A stretch of 36,624 nucleotides of DNA. Origin: Brumimicrobium sp040882265 (lineage in GTDB: Bacteria > Bacteroidota > Bacteroidia > Flavobacteriales_D > Crocinitomicaceae). Below the pieces are notes generated by a model. That model was not told the DNA's origin and ran no database searches. It saw nothing but the letters and a program-made list of their open reading frames with translations. Position 1 is the stretch's first letter, and the number at the start of each line of letters is the position of its first letter. The translations under genes and the position numbers were made by a program. The stretch lies in contig JBBEBO010000055.1 in the NCBI GenBank assembly GCA_040882265.1, forward strand, positions 1-36,624. The letters are read 5' to 3'. Of this stretch, positions 24,021 to 31,938 are shown piece by piece.

Positions 24021-25312
24021 ATGTTTTTTGGCACAGAAGAGACTTAAGAATTGATGACAACGCAGCCTTATATAAAGCGCTTAAGCAAAGTAAAGACGTA
24101 CAACCAATCTTTATTTTTGACAAGAACATATTGGATGATTTACCCAAAACTGATCAGCGTTTAATTTTTCTTCATCAAGAACTTGAAAAGCTTAAAGATG
24201 AATACCAAAGTCTAAACAGTGATTTATGGGTGTTTTATGGAGAGCCCGAAACTATTTTTAATCAATTAATTATTGAAAACGAAGTTGATTCAGTCTATAC
24301 GAATAGAGATTACGAGCCATATGCAAAAGAAAGAGACAAAATAGTTTTTACCCTTTTAGAAAAGTATAATATTTCATTTGTTGGAGCAAAAGACCATGTG
24401 ATTTTTGAAAAAAGCGAAGTGTTAAAGGATGACGATCTTCCTTATCGTGTTTTTACGCCGTATATGAAAAAATGGAAAAGTGTTTTAAAACCGTTTCATT
24501 TAAAATCATACCCCACAAAAAAATATTTAAAGAATTTAAACCACGCAAAGAAAGCACAAACGTTGATTGGCTTAGCTAAAATGGGTTTTGCTGATAAAAA
24601 AACAGTTAATTTTCCTAGTCGAGAAATAAATAAAGACATAATAAAAAATTATCACAAGACACGTGATATTCCTTCAATTGAAGGCACTTCACGATTAAGC
24701 TTGCATTTGCGTTTTGGAACTATTTCAATTCGTAAGTTGGCCAAAATTGCTCAAGAAAATGAAAAGTATTTTAATGAACTTATTTGGCGTGATTTTTATC
24801 AAATGATTATTTATCATTTTCCACATTCAATTGAGCAAGCTTTTAAACCAAAATACGATAATATTGAGTGGGAAAACAACACAAAGTTATTTAAAAAATG
24901 GTGTGAAGGAAAAACGGGCTACCCTATTGTTGATGCTGGAATGAGAGAGTTAAATAAAACGGGATTTATGCACAACAGAGTCCGAATGGTTGTCGCTAGT
25001 TTTTTGACAAAACATTTACTAATTGATTGGAGGTGGGGTGAAGCATATTTTGCTGAGAAACTATTGGACTTTGAGCTAGCAAGTAATGTAGGGGGTTGGC
25101 AATGGGCGGCGTCTTCAGGAGTAGATGCACAACCATATTTTAGAGTTTTCAACCCCGAAAGTCAGCAAAAAAAGTTTGATAACGAATTCAAGTACATTAA
25201 AAAATGGGTGCCTGAATATGGTACAAGTGATTACCCAAAACAAATTGTTGAACACAAATCAGCAAGAGAAAAAGCAATTGAAGTTTATAAAGTTGCTGTA
25301 AAAGGACAATAA
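24017..25312 (+). CDS. phrB: Deoxyribodipyrimidine photolyase, class I CPD type
   Basis: 431 residues. It splits cyclobutane pyrimidine dimers using blue light and reduced FAD. The N-terminal antenna domain starts VFWHRRDLRIDDN. The FAD domain has WRDFYQM, TGYPIVDAGM, MHNRVRM and NVGGWQWAASSGVDAQPYFR. The electron-transfer tryptophans align as Trp285, Trp338 and Trp361 with E. coli Trp306, Trp359 and Trp382, and Asn357 matches the flavin-contacting Asn378. All this argues for an active repair enzyme rather than a cryptochrome. It is the last gene of the light unit and is followed by a long hairpin. Confidence 0.94.
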   Translation: MNVFWHRRDLRIDDNAALYKALKQSKDVQPIFIFDKNILDDLPKTDQRLIFLHQELEKLKDEYQSLNSDLWVFYGEPETIFNQLIIENEVDSVYTNRDYEPYAKERDKIVFTLLEKYNISFVGAKDHVIFEKSEVLKDDDLPYRVFTPYMKKWKSVLKPFHLKSYPTKKYLKNLNHAKKAQTLIGLAKMGFADKKTVNFPSREINKDIIKNYHKTRDIPSIEGTSRLSLHLRFGTISIRKLAKIAQENEKYFNELIWRDFYQMIIYHFPHSIEQAFKPKYDNIEWENNTKLFKKWCEGKTGYPIVDAGMRELNKTGFMHNRVRMVVASFLTKHLLIDWRWGEAYFAEKLLDFELASNVGGWQWAASSGVDAQPYFRVFNPESQQKKFDNEFKYIKKWVPEYGTSDYPKQIVEHKSAREKAIEVYKVAVKGQ

Positions 25313-25354
25313 GCGAACTTAAGAATCAATTACCTGAGCTGGTATAGTTCAAGG

Positions 25355-25396
25355 AAAAACTGTTGGGACGCACGACCGTGCGTCCCAACAGTTTTT
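25355..25396. terminator. Perfect 20-bp palindromic hairpin after the photolyase gene; dispersed-repeat-like
   Basis: Twenty base pairs (arms 25355-25374 and 25377-25396) surround a 2-base loop (AC), with A and T tracts at the ends, so it should work as a terminator in both directions. The core GGGACGCACG...CGTGCGTCCC resembles palindromic repeats scattered through Bacteroidota genomes. CGTCCCAACAG of the right arm is repeated at 25398-25408, suggesting a second partial copy. Confidence 0.85.
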
Positions 25397-25545
25397 TCGT
25401 CCCAACAGACCTCTCCAAATCAAAGTAGAACATCCTAGTACTTTACTGGTAAAGAAGCCGAAAGGCATTTAAATATAAATGCTTATCATTAAGCTTTGAA
25501 CAACTCTTCACAATATTTGTCTTAGAGTAATATATATCAAAAGTT

Positions 25546-26010
25546 ATGGCAATTAAAAAAGGAGATAAATGTCCTCAGTTTGAACTTAAAAACCAATCAG
25601 GAGAAATGTTTGATATTTCAACCTTGTTGGGAAAGAAAATGTTTATACTTTATTTTTACCCTAAGGATGACTCTCCAGGATGTACCAAGCAGGCGTGTTC
25701 TTTCAGAGATGCATACGAAGATTTTTTAGAGATCGGTGCTGAAGTTATTGGCATTTCTAGTGACGATGAAGACGACCATAAATCTTTTGCCAAAAAGCAC
25801 AACCTTCCTTTTATTCTTTTGGCAGACACCAAAAAAGAAGTGCGTAAAAAATTTGGAGTTCCGACCAATTTATTGGGCTTAATTCCCGGTAGGGTTACCT
25901 ACATCATTGATCAAAACGGTGTTGTGCAAGGAGTTTTTAACTCACAATTAAATTTTGATAAACACGTTACAGAGGCCATTAAAATATTAAAAGAGCTTAA
26001 AAAAGAGTAG
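25546..26010 (+). CDS. bcp: Thioredoxin-dependent peroxiredoxin, Bcp/PrxQ type
   Basis: 154 residues, a small atypical 2-Cys peroxiredoxin that reduces H2O2 and organic peroxides in the cytosol. The peroxidatic Cys46 is in SPGCTKQAC and the resolving Cys51 five residues later, as in PrxQ. FYPKDDSPGCT and the VTYIIDQNGVV strand are characteristic. It sits just behind the light-stress operon but after a strong hairpin, so it has its own transcript. It is convergent with the M43 protease, 11 bp apart. Confidence 0.95.
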   Translation: MAIKKGDKCPQFELKNQSGEMFDISTLLGKKMFILYFYPKDDSPGCTKQACSFRDAYEDFLEIGAEVIGISSDDEDDHKSFAKKHNLPFILLADTKKEVRKKFGVPTNLLGLIPGRVTYIIDQNGVVQGVFNSQLNFDKHVTEAIKILKELKKE

Positions 26011-26021
26011 TAAAAATTCCT

Positions 26022-27332
26022 TTACAGCTTTATAAATTTTTGGTTACTTAAAACAACCCCGTCTTTCATGATTTTAGCGAAATAAATTCCTTTCTCAAAA
26101 CTTGAAACATCTAGTTTGTAACTTGATTTTTGATCTTTAATGGATAACAGTTCTTTTCCATTAAGGTCAAATATGGTTACTTCGTCAGCTCCACCATTTG
26201 AAAAAGTTATATTGATTGAATTGTCAGTAGGATTGGGATATAATGAAGTCGCAATAATATCGTTTTTACTTAGTGAAGCTGAATTATTATGAACCAAATC
26301 ATAGCGCTGATTTTCTAAAACACCTCTCATTAAATCCACCTGTCCTTGCGTAAAGCTATTTTGACACGTTTCAGCAGAGTAATCCATATAGTTTTCAATC
26401 ATATCTGGTAAATCCTGTCCTTGAATTGCATCAGTACAAGTGTTTTTAGTATCATCACAGTCAAACTCTGATTGATCATCTGCATTGGGAGTATCATCTA
26501 TTCCATCTTGTTTTGAGCAATCACCATCAGCCCAAATGTGACGCAAGCCGAGATAATGTCCTACTTCATGAGTGGTGGTTCTTCCTCGCACATTTATAGG
26601 TCCTTCACCCATGTCTAACTCATTTGGGTTGTTGTCGCCAAACGCCTGATATTGCATAACGACACCGTCACTTAGATTGGGAACACTACCCGACGGCCAA
26701 TTTGAAAGCCCACTAGGAGGCGTTGCAAAACCTAAAAGCATTGGAGATCCCATAATAGACATGTTACACACCCAGATATTTAGATATTTCTCCTGATCCC
26801 AAGGATCTATACCACCTTCAGAAGTTTGCTTTACTTTTTCAAGTGTACTCATATCTCCTGTGAATAATCCAAAATCACCAAATGATTCTTCGCTTGTTTC
26901 AGTTCGTGTAATTCCGGTTGTTGGATTGCCGTCAGGATCAACTTGAGCGAGCATGAAGTGAATATTTGGACTTCCTTTAACAATATCAAAGTCCGAACGC
27001 ATGTTTACTGTGTCAGCATTTTTTCTTTGATAGTCTTCATTTAAAGTTTCAATTTGACGATGAATTACACTATCGGCCAAATTTTGATCTGTTGTATTGT
27101 GCACGATATGCACTACTACAGGAATAGTATAGTGTGAACTTCTATTTGTTTTAGTTTGTTGATGATTTTTGGCAATTTCAAATTGTTCGTCTACGTGGCC
27201 TTCATAACCAGGCGTTAAACTTTCTTGATATTCAATAGCTTTGTGTGAGTAACAACGTTCAATTTGTGAAACATCTTGTGCAATAGTAGTAGAACCTAAT
27301 AATAAAGCTCCAAAGAGTAAAGTGTTTTTCAT
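26022..27332 (-). CDS. M43 zinc metalloprotease with T9SS sorting domain
   Basis: 436 residues with a signal peptide (ends near STTIAQD). The zinc site HEVGHYLGLRH spans His255 to His265 (HExxHxxGxxH) and the Met-turn follows at Met316 (ENYMDYS), both pappalysin/M43 features. Cysteines between them (DCSKQDGIDD, CDDTKNTC) probably form disulfides. The C-terminal 70 residues (LYPNPTDNSINI, GIYFAKI, QKFIKL) are a type A T9SS sorting domain, so the protein should be exported to the cell surface or medium. It likely degrades extracellular protein. Confidence 0.93.
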   Translation of the reverse strand: MKNTLLFGALLLGSTTIAQDVSQIERCYSHKAIEYQESLTPGYEGHVDEQFEIAKNHQQTKTNRSSHYTIPVVVHIVHNTTDQNLADSVIHRQIETLNEDYQRKNADTVNMRSDFDIVKGSPNIHFMLAQVDPDGNPTTGITRTETSEESFGDFGLFTGDMSTLEKVKQTSEGGIDPWDQEKYLNIWVCNMSIMGSPMLLGFATPPSGLSNWPSGSVPNLSDGVVMQYQAFGDNNPNELDMGEGPINVRGRTTTHEVGHYLGLRHIWADGDCSKQDGIDDTPNADDQSEFDCDDTKNTCTDAIQGQDLPDMIENYMDYSAETCQNSFTQGQVDLMRGVLENQRYDLVHNNSASLSKNDIIATSLYPNPTDNSINITFSNGGADEVTIFDLNGKELLSIKDQKSSYKLDVSSFEKGIYFAKIMKDGVVLSNQKFIKL

Positions 27333-27575
27333 ATCGATAAATTTTTCCCTAAACTATTAATCTTATGTTGGAGGCAGGTCAAAAACTTTACTAGCTGTCA
27401 AATAATTTGATGAACGGGTGTTTAACCCAAAAAATTCATTCTAAATCAACTATTAAACTGTTTTTGAATTTCTCACATATTTTTGAATACGTTATTTGTG
27501 ATTCAAGGTTTTGTGGAGGAGTTGCAAGTTAGTGACAATTGTAACACATCATATACTGTGTGGTTTTGAAATGCG
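27333..27575. other. Intergenic stretch upstream of the toxin-antitoxin promoter
   Basis: Together with 27576-27647 this is a 315-bp gap between the divergent M43 and antitoxin genes. It must hold the M43 promoter, but no TAnnTTTG box is visible on that strand. Apart from AT-rich tracts I see no ORF, repeat or structured RNA here. Confidence 0.5.
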
Positions 27576-27630
27576 TTTCGTTTATTTCGAATATTTCGTT
27601 TGTTTCATTTGTAAAATATTTGTATCTTTG
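27576..27630 (+). promoter_or_regulatory. Toxin-antitoxin promoter with four 9-bp iterons
   Basis: Four consecutive 9-bp units TTTCGTTTA, TTTCGAATA, TTTCGTTTG and TTTCATTTG run from 27576 to 27611 (consensus TTTCRnnnn). The third carries the -33 TTTG (27599-27602), and 20 bp later comes TATCTTTG (27623-27630), an exact -7 box. The promoter thus has both elements at proper spacing, ending 17 bp before the ATG. The iterons are the obvious candidate operator for autorepression by the HTH antitoxin encoded next. Confidence 0.7.
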
Positions 27631-27647
27631 AGTTAAAGGAATAAGTT

Positions 27648-28106
27648 ATGGAAGCATTATTAAAAAGAACAACAAAATCAGATCAGCGAATTGCCATCAA
27701 TTCATTAAAAGGATTTCAGTCCGTTTCTCATAAAGTAAAGTCTAGTCAATCAAAGGGCATAAAAATCAAAATTCAAGAGACTGGGGAGTTTATTACCATC
27801 CCTAAAAAGGCTCTTTTACTCCTATCGGCTATATTACAAAATATGGCGGAAGGAAAATCAATTTCGATTATACCATCGGATTCTGAAATTAGTACTCAAC
27901 AGGCAGCAGATATGTTAAACGTCTCTAGACCACATTTGATTAAACTCCTAGAAACTGGATTAATTCCATTTAAAAAAGTTGGTAGTCATAGAAGAATTTT
28001 ACTTCAGGATATTATAACTTATGAAAAGAACCTTAATAAAGAGAGAGAAAATCATTTAGACTTTTTAGCTAATCAAGCGCAGGACTTAAACTTAGGTTAC
28101 GAATGA
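27648..28106 (+). CDS. Excisionase-type HTH antitoxin
   Basis: 152 residues. The segment 82-127 (STQQAADMLNVSRPHLIKL and VGSHRRILLQDIITYEKN) is an HTH_17/excisionase-like winged helix, a DNA-binding form related to MerR and Xis. An N-terminal 80 residues with GEFITIPKKALLLLSAIL precede it. The gene overlaps the PIN gene by ATGA (28103-28106), the usual toxin-antitoxin coupling. It should bind the toxin and repress the promoter through the iterons just upstream. As excisionase-like it could also be read as a mobile-element regulator, but no integrase is near. Confidence 0.85.
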   Translation: MEALLKRTTKSDQRIAINSLKGFQSVSHKVKSSQSKGIKIKIQETGEFITIPKKALLLLSAILQNMAEGKSISIIPSDSEISTQQAADMLNVSRPHLIKLLETGLIPFKKVGSHRRILLQDIITYEKNLNKERENHLDFLANQAQDLNLGYE

Positions 28107-28672
28107 TACACTCTCCAAAATTTACAGTAGTCTTAGATGCATGTGTTTTGTATCCAGCACCAGTTAGAGACATACTACTTTCATTGGCTGATATAGGTTT
28201 ATTTAAGCCTAAATGGACTGATCAAATACAAGAGGAGTGGACTAGGAACTTGTTGAGAAATAGGGGGGAACTATCTAAAAAAGCTTTAAAATTAACAGTA
28301 GAAGCTATGAACAAAGCATTTCCTGACTCTAATGTTGAAAATTATGAAGAGTTAATTCCAGCTATTAACTTACCAGATGAAGATGATCGACACGTATTAG
28401 CTTGTGGAATTCGCTGTAATGCTGATCTAATCACAACATTTAACATCAAAGACTTCCCTCCTAAAGAATTGTACCAATACGATATTGAAGTTCAAAATCC
28501 TGACGAATTTATTTCAAACCTAATTGATTTAAATGATGATCTTGCTTGTAAAGCTTTTTCAAAAATGGCACAACGATTAAAAAATCCACCAAAAACAAGA
28601 AAACAAATTATAGAAACATTAATTAAGTGTAAGCTCAAAGCTAGTGCTAAACGATTTGACAAATGTTACTAA
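28103..28672 (+). CDS. PIN-domain ribonuclease toxin
   Basis: 189 residues. PIN-fold acidic residues are seen as Asp12 (VVLDACVLYP), Glu44/Glu45 (QIQEEWTRN), Asp94/Asp95 (LPDEDDRHVL) and Asp117 (TTFNIKDFP), which chelate the metal for RNA cleavage. An additional C-terminal 50 residues (AFSKMAQRLKNPPKTR) is typical of the longer Bacteroidota PIN proteins paired with HTH antitoxins. It probably cuts a specific RNA when the antitoxin is lost. A terminator hairpin follows 38 bp after the stop. Confidence 0.85.
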   Translation: MIHSPKFTVVLDACVLYPAPVRDILLSLADIGLFKPKWTDQIQEEWTRNLLRNRGELSKKALKLTVEAMNKAFPDSNVENYEELIPAINLPDEDDRHVLACGIRCNADLITTFNIKDFPPKELYQYDIEVQNPDEFISNLIDLNDDLACKAFSKMAQRLKNPPKTRKQIIETLIKCKLKASAKRFDKCY

Positions 28673-28709
28673 CAACAAACAAGCTCAAGCGACAAGCGTA
28701 AATTCCCGC

Positions 28710-28730
28710 TAGTCGCATGCGACTATTTTT
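28710..28730. terminator. Terminator of the toxin-antitoxin operon
   Basis: TAGTCGC (28710-28716) pairs with GCGACTA (28719-28725) around AT, followed by TTTTT. The A-rich other side could also end the convergent HTH gene. Confidence 0.7.
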
Positions 28731-28741
28731 AAAAAAGTAAC

Positions 28742-29077
28742 TTACTTCTTTTCGAGAAGCTCATTGTATTTTTCTAAGAGGAGGAGGTATTTGTTTTTCC
28801 AGTACTCGATAGACTTATTTTGATACGCAACCGACTCATCGTTTTCATAAACATGAGTTCTATTAGTTTCACTTGAAGGCTTTATCTCTGGGATGTCTTT
28901 TCCAAAATCGTAATGAATAGCTTTCCCAATTTGTAAAACCACATCTATTGAAACCTGTGGATGTTCAAAAATATTGTAAAGGTGTCGTCTACTTTTTCCG
29001 ATTCTTCTAGCAAGCTCAGATATTGAAATGCCACTTTGTCGAACAGCTGCTTCAATTATTTCTCCCCTGTGTTTCAT
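28742..29077 (-). CDS. Orphan HTH regulator with coiled-coil tail
   Basis: 111 residues from the ATG at 29077; an upstream in-frame TTG at 29107 adds ten residues and seems less likely. The HTH is GISISELARRIGKSRRHLYNIFE, similar to XRE/Fis-like folds. The C-terminal 30 residues (IEYWKNKYLLLLEKYNELLEK) have a heptad pattern and should dimerise. No partner toxin is adjacent on its strand. Inverted and direct repeats directly upstream look like its own operator. Its target is unknown. Confidence 0.75.
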   Translation of the reverse strand: MKHRGEIIEAAVRQSGISISELARRIGKSRRHLYNIFEHPQVSIDVVLQIGKAIHYDFGKDIPEIKPSSETNRTHVYENDESVAYQNKSIEYWKNKYLLLLEKYNELLEKK

Positions 29078-29095
29078 AACTTCAAATTTGGAAAC

Positions 29096-29133
29096 AGTTG
29101 TGTGCAACTACTTACACAAAAAATTTACACAAA
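29096..29133 (-). promoter_or_regulatory. Operator-like repeats upstream of the orphan HTH gene
   Basis: AGTTG-N4-CAACT (29096-29109) is an inverted repeat. TTACACAAA occurs twice, at 29112-29120 and 29125-29133, 13 bp apart. All lie within 60 bp of the HTH start codon. Autoregulation is inferred; no consensus -7 box was found. Confidence 0.35.
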
Positions 29134-29257
29134 CGAGAACAACGTTGAATATAAATTCTGGTTTCATTGTTTTTATCACGGAGAGTATTGAGAATAATAA
29201 AATAGAAGAAATTATTTTTAATAAGGGAACAACGGTTCATAAGTTGTTAATATATAG

Positions 29258-29265
29258 TAATTTTG
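29258..29265 (+). promoter_or_regulatory. Candidate -7 box of the following lipoprotein gene
   Basis: TAATTTTG is an exact TAnnTTTG match 47 bp before the ATG at 29313. No clear -33 element was found. Confidence 0.35.
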
Positions 29266-29312
29266 AAATTAGATACTGAGGCATGGAATTTGATTTCCAG
29301 TTTTAAAAGACT

Positions 29313-30473
29313 ATGACTATGAAAACTTTTTTTACTTTGTTAGGCTTATCAACGCTCTTTATATTTACTGGTTGTGGTACAAAGTACCAAACGGTTTCTT
29401 TTGAGAAAAAGCGCACTCCTTTAAATCCAATTGCACATAATGGCATTGTAAACTACAATCCAAACGTTGTGCTGTCCTATGCTGAAAACGCGCTTATTGA
29501 AAAAGAAGAATATGAAGCAGAAGTAGAAAAAATAAAAACCCAATACGAGAAAGCTGTTGAAAAATATAACAATGCAAATCCTGCTGAGAGGATAACCCAG
29601 GGCTTGACACAACCCCAATTAGTTTTACCTCCTCAACCAGAACTCCCATATATTTATAATGAAAAAGACTTGTCAAGTAGGATTAAAATAGAAGGAATGG
29701 AAAGAGGCACACAAAACGCATTGGATATAAATGTTTTTTTTCAGGGATATTTACCAGACGACATCAAGGTTGAAAAATCGACTAAAAAACGCAAAAAAAA
29801 TGATGTTGAATATGTTGATACTGTATTTACAGGAAGAGCCAAAGTAAAACACGAAGTGCGTGTTTATGCACAATCTCCTATGGGTTCAGAATACAATGAA
29901 TTTGTACGGGAAACACAACAATTCAAAGAATTAAAAACAGGATCGTACACAGATAGTATCACAGCAAGCAGAGAAATCAGAAACAAAGTTGATAGCGAAG
30001 AGAAACAAATTGCATTTACAAATATTGACCATGTAAACAACTTGTTAAACAGCCAGTTTGGAACGAAAGACGTTCACTACACCGCAAAAATATTTACGTT
30101 TAAATCAAATAAAAAGAACGATTATAGTGATCTTGACGAAGCATCAATTTTAGCACAACATGGATTTAAAATATTGAATACAGATCCGAATAGCGCTTAT
30201 GAAAAATTAAATCAGGCGTATAATATTTGGACAGATGCATTAAATCAACATAGCAGTGATCGAAAAGCACGAATTAATGATAAAGTAAAAAAGGGTGTTT
30301 TACTGAACTTAATTGCAACCTCTATTTACACAGACAATTGGGAAGGAGCGCTTCGTTATATAACGGCACTCGAAAACATAAAAACAAAATCTTCAGAAAC
30401 TGCGGAGTTGAATAGGCTCAGACAAATTTACAACGATTTAAAGACGAGATACGACGCCCTTGAAAAAGGTTAA
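29313..30473 (+). CDS. Lipoprotein with C-terminal TPR-like helices, function unknown
   Basis: 386 residues. A lipobox (FIFTGCG, Cys21) makes it a membrane-anchored envelope protein. A charged coiled-coil-like stretch (about 57-90) precedes a Pro-rich spacer (PQLVLPPQPELPY), a beta-rich domain and a C-terminal helical region (ILAQHGFKIL through LRQIYNDLKTRYDAL) resembling TPR pairs. I recognise no family. It converges on the SDR gene and shares the stop tetranucleotide TTAA (30470-30473). A second ATG two codons in (29319) is equally possible. Confidence 0.75.
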   Translation: MTMKTFFTLLGLSTLFIFTGCGTKYQTVSFEKKRTPLNPIAHNGIVNYNPNVVLSYAENALIEKEEYEAEVEKIKTQYEKAVEKYNNANPAERITQGLTQPQLVLPPQPELPYIYNEKDLSSRIKIEGMERGTQNALDINVFFQGYLPDDIKVEKSTKKRKKNDVEYVDTVFTGRAKVKHEVRVYAQSPMGSEYNEFVRETQQFKELKTGSYTDSITASREIRNKVDSEEKQIAFTNIDHVNNLLNSQFGTKDVHYTAKIFTFKSNKKNDYSDLDEASILAQHGFKILNTDPNSAYEKLNQAYNIWTDALNQHSSDRKARINDKVKKGVLLNLIATSIYTDNWEGALRYITALENIKTKSSETAELNRLRQIYNDLKTRYDALEKG

Positions 30474-31366
30474 TTGTAAATTGATTCGAGCGTTTGTTTT
30501 AAGTTTTTGTTTTTGAAACGAAAACCTGTGGAAAGTAATTTAGAATTATCGGCTTGAACGCCTTCCAAAACAACAACAGACATTTCTCCCAATATCAATT
30601 TAAGTAAAAAGCTGGGCACTTTTGGCAACCACAATGGTTTATTAAGGGTTTTTGCCAATTGTTTAGTAAATGCTTTGTTAGTAACAGCACCGGCAAGAGT
30701 ATTGTATACACCTTCAACTTGATTGTTGACTAGATGCGCATAAACAGATACAACGTCTTCTAGCGAAACCCAAGGCAACCACTGACTTCCTTTTCCGAGA
30801 GGAGCGCCCAAGTAGTATTTTACTGTTTTTGCCATTGTTGGTAAAGCCCCTCCTTTATTTGACAAAACCACTGACGTTCTCACTTTTGCAACTTTGCATT
30901 TTTCCTGAAACAAATCAGCTGTATTTTCCCATTTTTTGACTAAAGTTGATAGAAAATCATCGCTAAAAGCGTCTTCTTCTTTGTAAATTTCGTTACATTG
31001 GTTGTAATCATAACAATTTATTCCTGAAGCAGAAATATACTGGGTTAAACTAGGGATCTTATCACTTAATTCAAATAAAAATTGCGTTGTATTGACCCGA
31101 GAATCTATTAGAACTTTTTTTCGTTTTGGTGTCCATCTTTTATCGGCAATACCTGCTCCTGCTAGATTTATAATAATATCAACACCTTCTAAAGCTGCTT
31201 CTTCGATAGTTTTATTTGATGGAGACCAATTGTAATATCCGTCTCTACCTTGTGCATCACGCGTAAGTATTCGAACATTATGCCCTTGTTTTTTTAGTAA
31301 AGAAGTCAATTCTTTACCGATCATTCCAGTTCCGCCCGCAATAAGTATTGTATAGTTTTCTGACAT
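30470..31366 (-). CDS. TIGR01777/YfcH-like SDR epimerase
   Basis: 298 residues. The N-terminal Rossmann motif is IAGGTGMIGKELTSLL, followed by the TIGR01777 (SDR39U1) features GYYNWSPSN, LEGVDIIINLAG and the W-PW stretch SQWLPWVSLEDVV. The C-terminal GVYNTLAGAVTNKAF and VVLEGVQADNSKLL segments complete the family match. The substrate is unknown; SDRs of this group are often close to photolyase or light genes in Bacteroidota, which fits the neighbourhood. It is likely cytosolic and NAD(P)-dependent. Confidence 0.9.
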   Translation of the reverse strand: MSENYTILIAGGTGMIGKELTSLLKKQGHNVRILTRDAQGRDGYYNWSPSNKTIEEAALEGVDIIINLAGAGIADKRWTPKRKKVLIDSRVNTTQFLFELSDKIPSLTQYISASGINCYDYNQCNEIYKEEDAFSDDFLSTLVKKWENTADLFQEKCKVAKVRTSVVLSNKGGALPTMAKTVKYYLGAPLGKGSQWLPWVSLEDVVSVYAHLVNNQVEGVYNTLAGAVTNKAFTKQLAKTLNKPLWLPKVPSFLLKLILGEMSVVVLEGVQADNSKLLSTGFRFKNKNLKQTLESIYN

Positions 31367-31486
31367 ATTGTTGTTTGTATCTAAACAAATTTTAAATGAA
31401 TAAAGTTCACCTAGATTGAATAAAATATGAACTAATAGTAGTGATTTTTGATCATTATCCTTTACTTTTATAAAAAATTAGATACT

Positions 31487-31879
31487 ATGAAAACGTTAAA
31501 TACATTTATAATGGTCGCTGTAAGTTTATTTATGGCGCTAAGCATTAACGCACAAAAGGCAAATGATGAAGAGGTTGTTATTAAAAAAGTAGACAAGGAG
31601 GCTTTTAAAGAAGCGGCTGAGTCTGGTGAATATCTCACCCTTGATGTTCGTACAACTGATGAGTATATGGATGGACATATTGAAAGAGCTAAGTGTTTAG
31701 ATGTTACGGATGGTAATTTTGAGTCAAATATTGAAAAACTGGGACTGAAAAAGTCTAAAAAATATCTTGTATACTGTCAATCTGGAGGTAGAAGTAGTAT
31801 AGCATTAGAAAAAATGAGAGAGATGGGTTTCACACACGTATTGGAACTTGAAGGTGGTTATCAAAACTGGACAGAATAA
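31487..31879 (+). CDS. Secreted rhodanese-like sulfurtransferase
   Basis: 130 residues from the ATG at 31487, which begins a clean signal peptide (cleavage near LSINAQ); an ATG at 31448 would only add a hydrophilic stretch before it. A single rhodanese domain follows with LDVRTTDEYMDGHI and the active-site loop CQSGGRSS (Cys97). It should handle sulfane sulfur in the periplasm. It lies 60 bp before the second carotenoid operon, on the same strand, but its own promoter is not evident. Confidence 0.9.
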   Translation: MKTLNTFIMVAVSLFMALSINAQKANDEEVVIKKVDKEAFKEAAESGEYLTLDVRTTDEYMDGHIERAKCLDVTDGNFESNIEKLGLKKSKKYLVYCQSGGRSSIALEKMREMGFTHVLELEGGYQNWTE

Positions 31880-31938
31880 AAACAACTTATTTCAACCTTT
31901 CTAGATAATTGATGTTGAATTCCTAGATCTTTGCTGTC

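Noticed and set aside
27576..27611. Iteron array considered as a CRISPR remnant
   Set aside because: Units are 9 bp with no unique spacers; position over a promoter fits operator iterons.
29143..29279. Possible 44-codon ORF (TTG start) between the HTH and lipoprotein genes
   Set aside because: The translation looks somewhat protein-like but is short, lacks a good start, and overlaps the predicted -7 box; it may be a gene remnant.
31893..31919. CAACC-N16-GTTGAA before the cruF-like gene as a second ECF promoter
   Set aside because: Spacing matches the sigma-operon promoter, but both boxes have too many mismatches.
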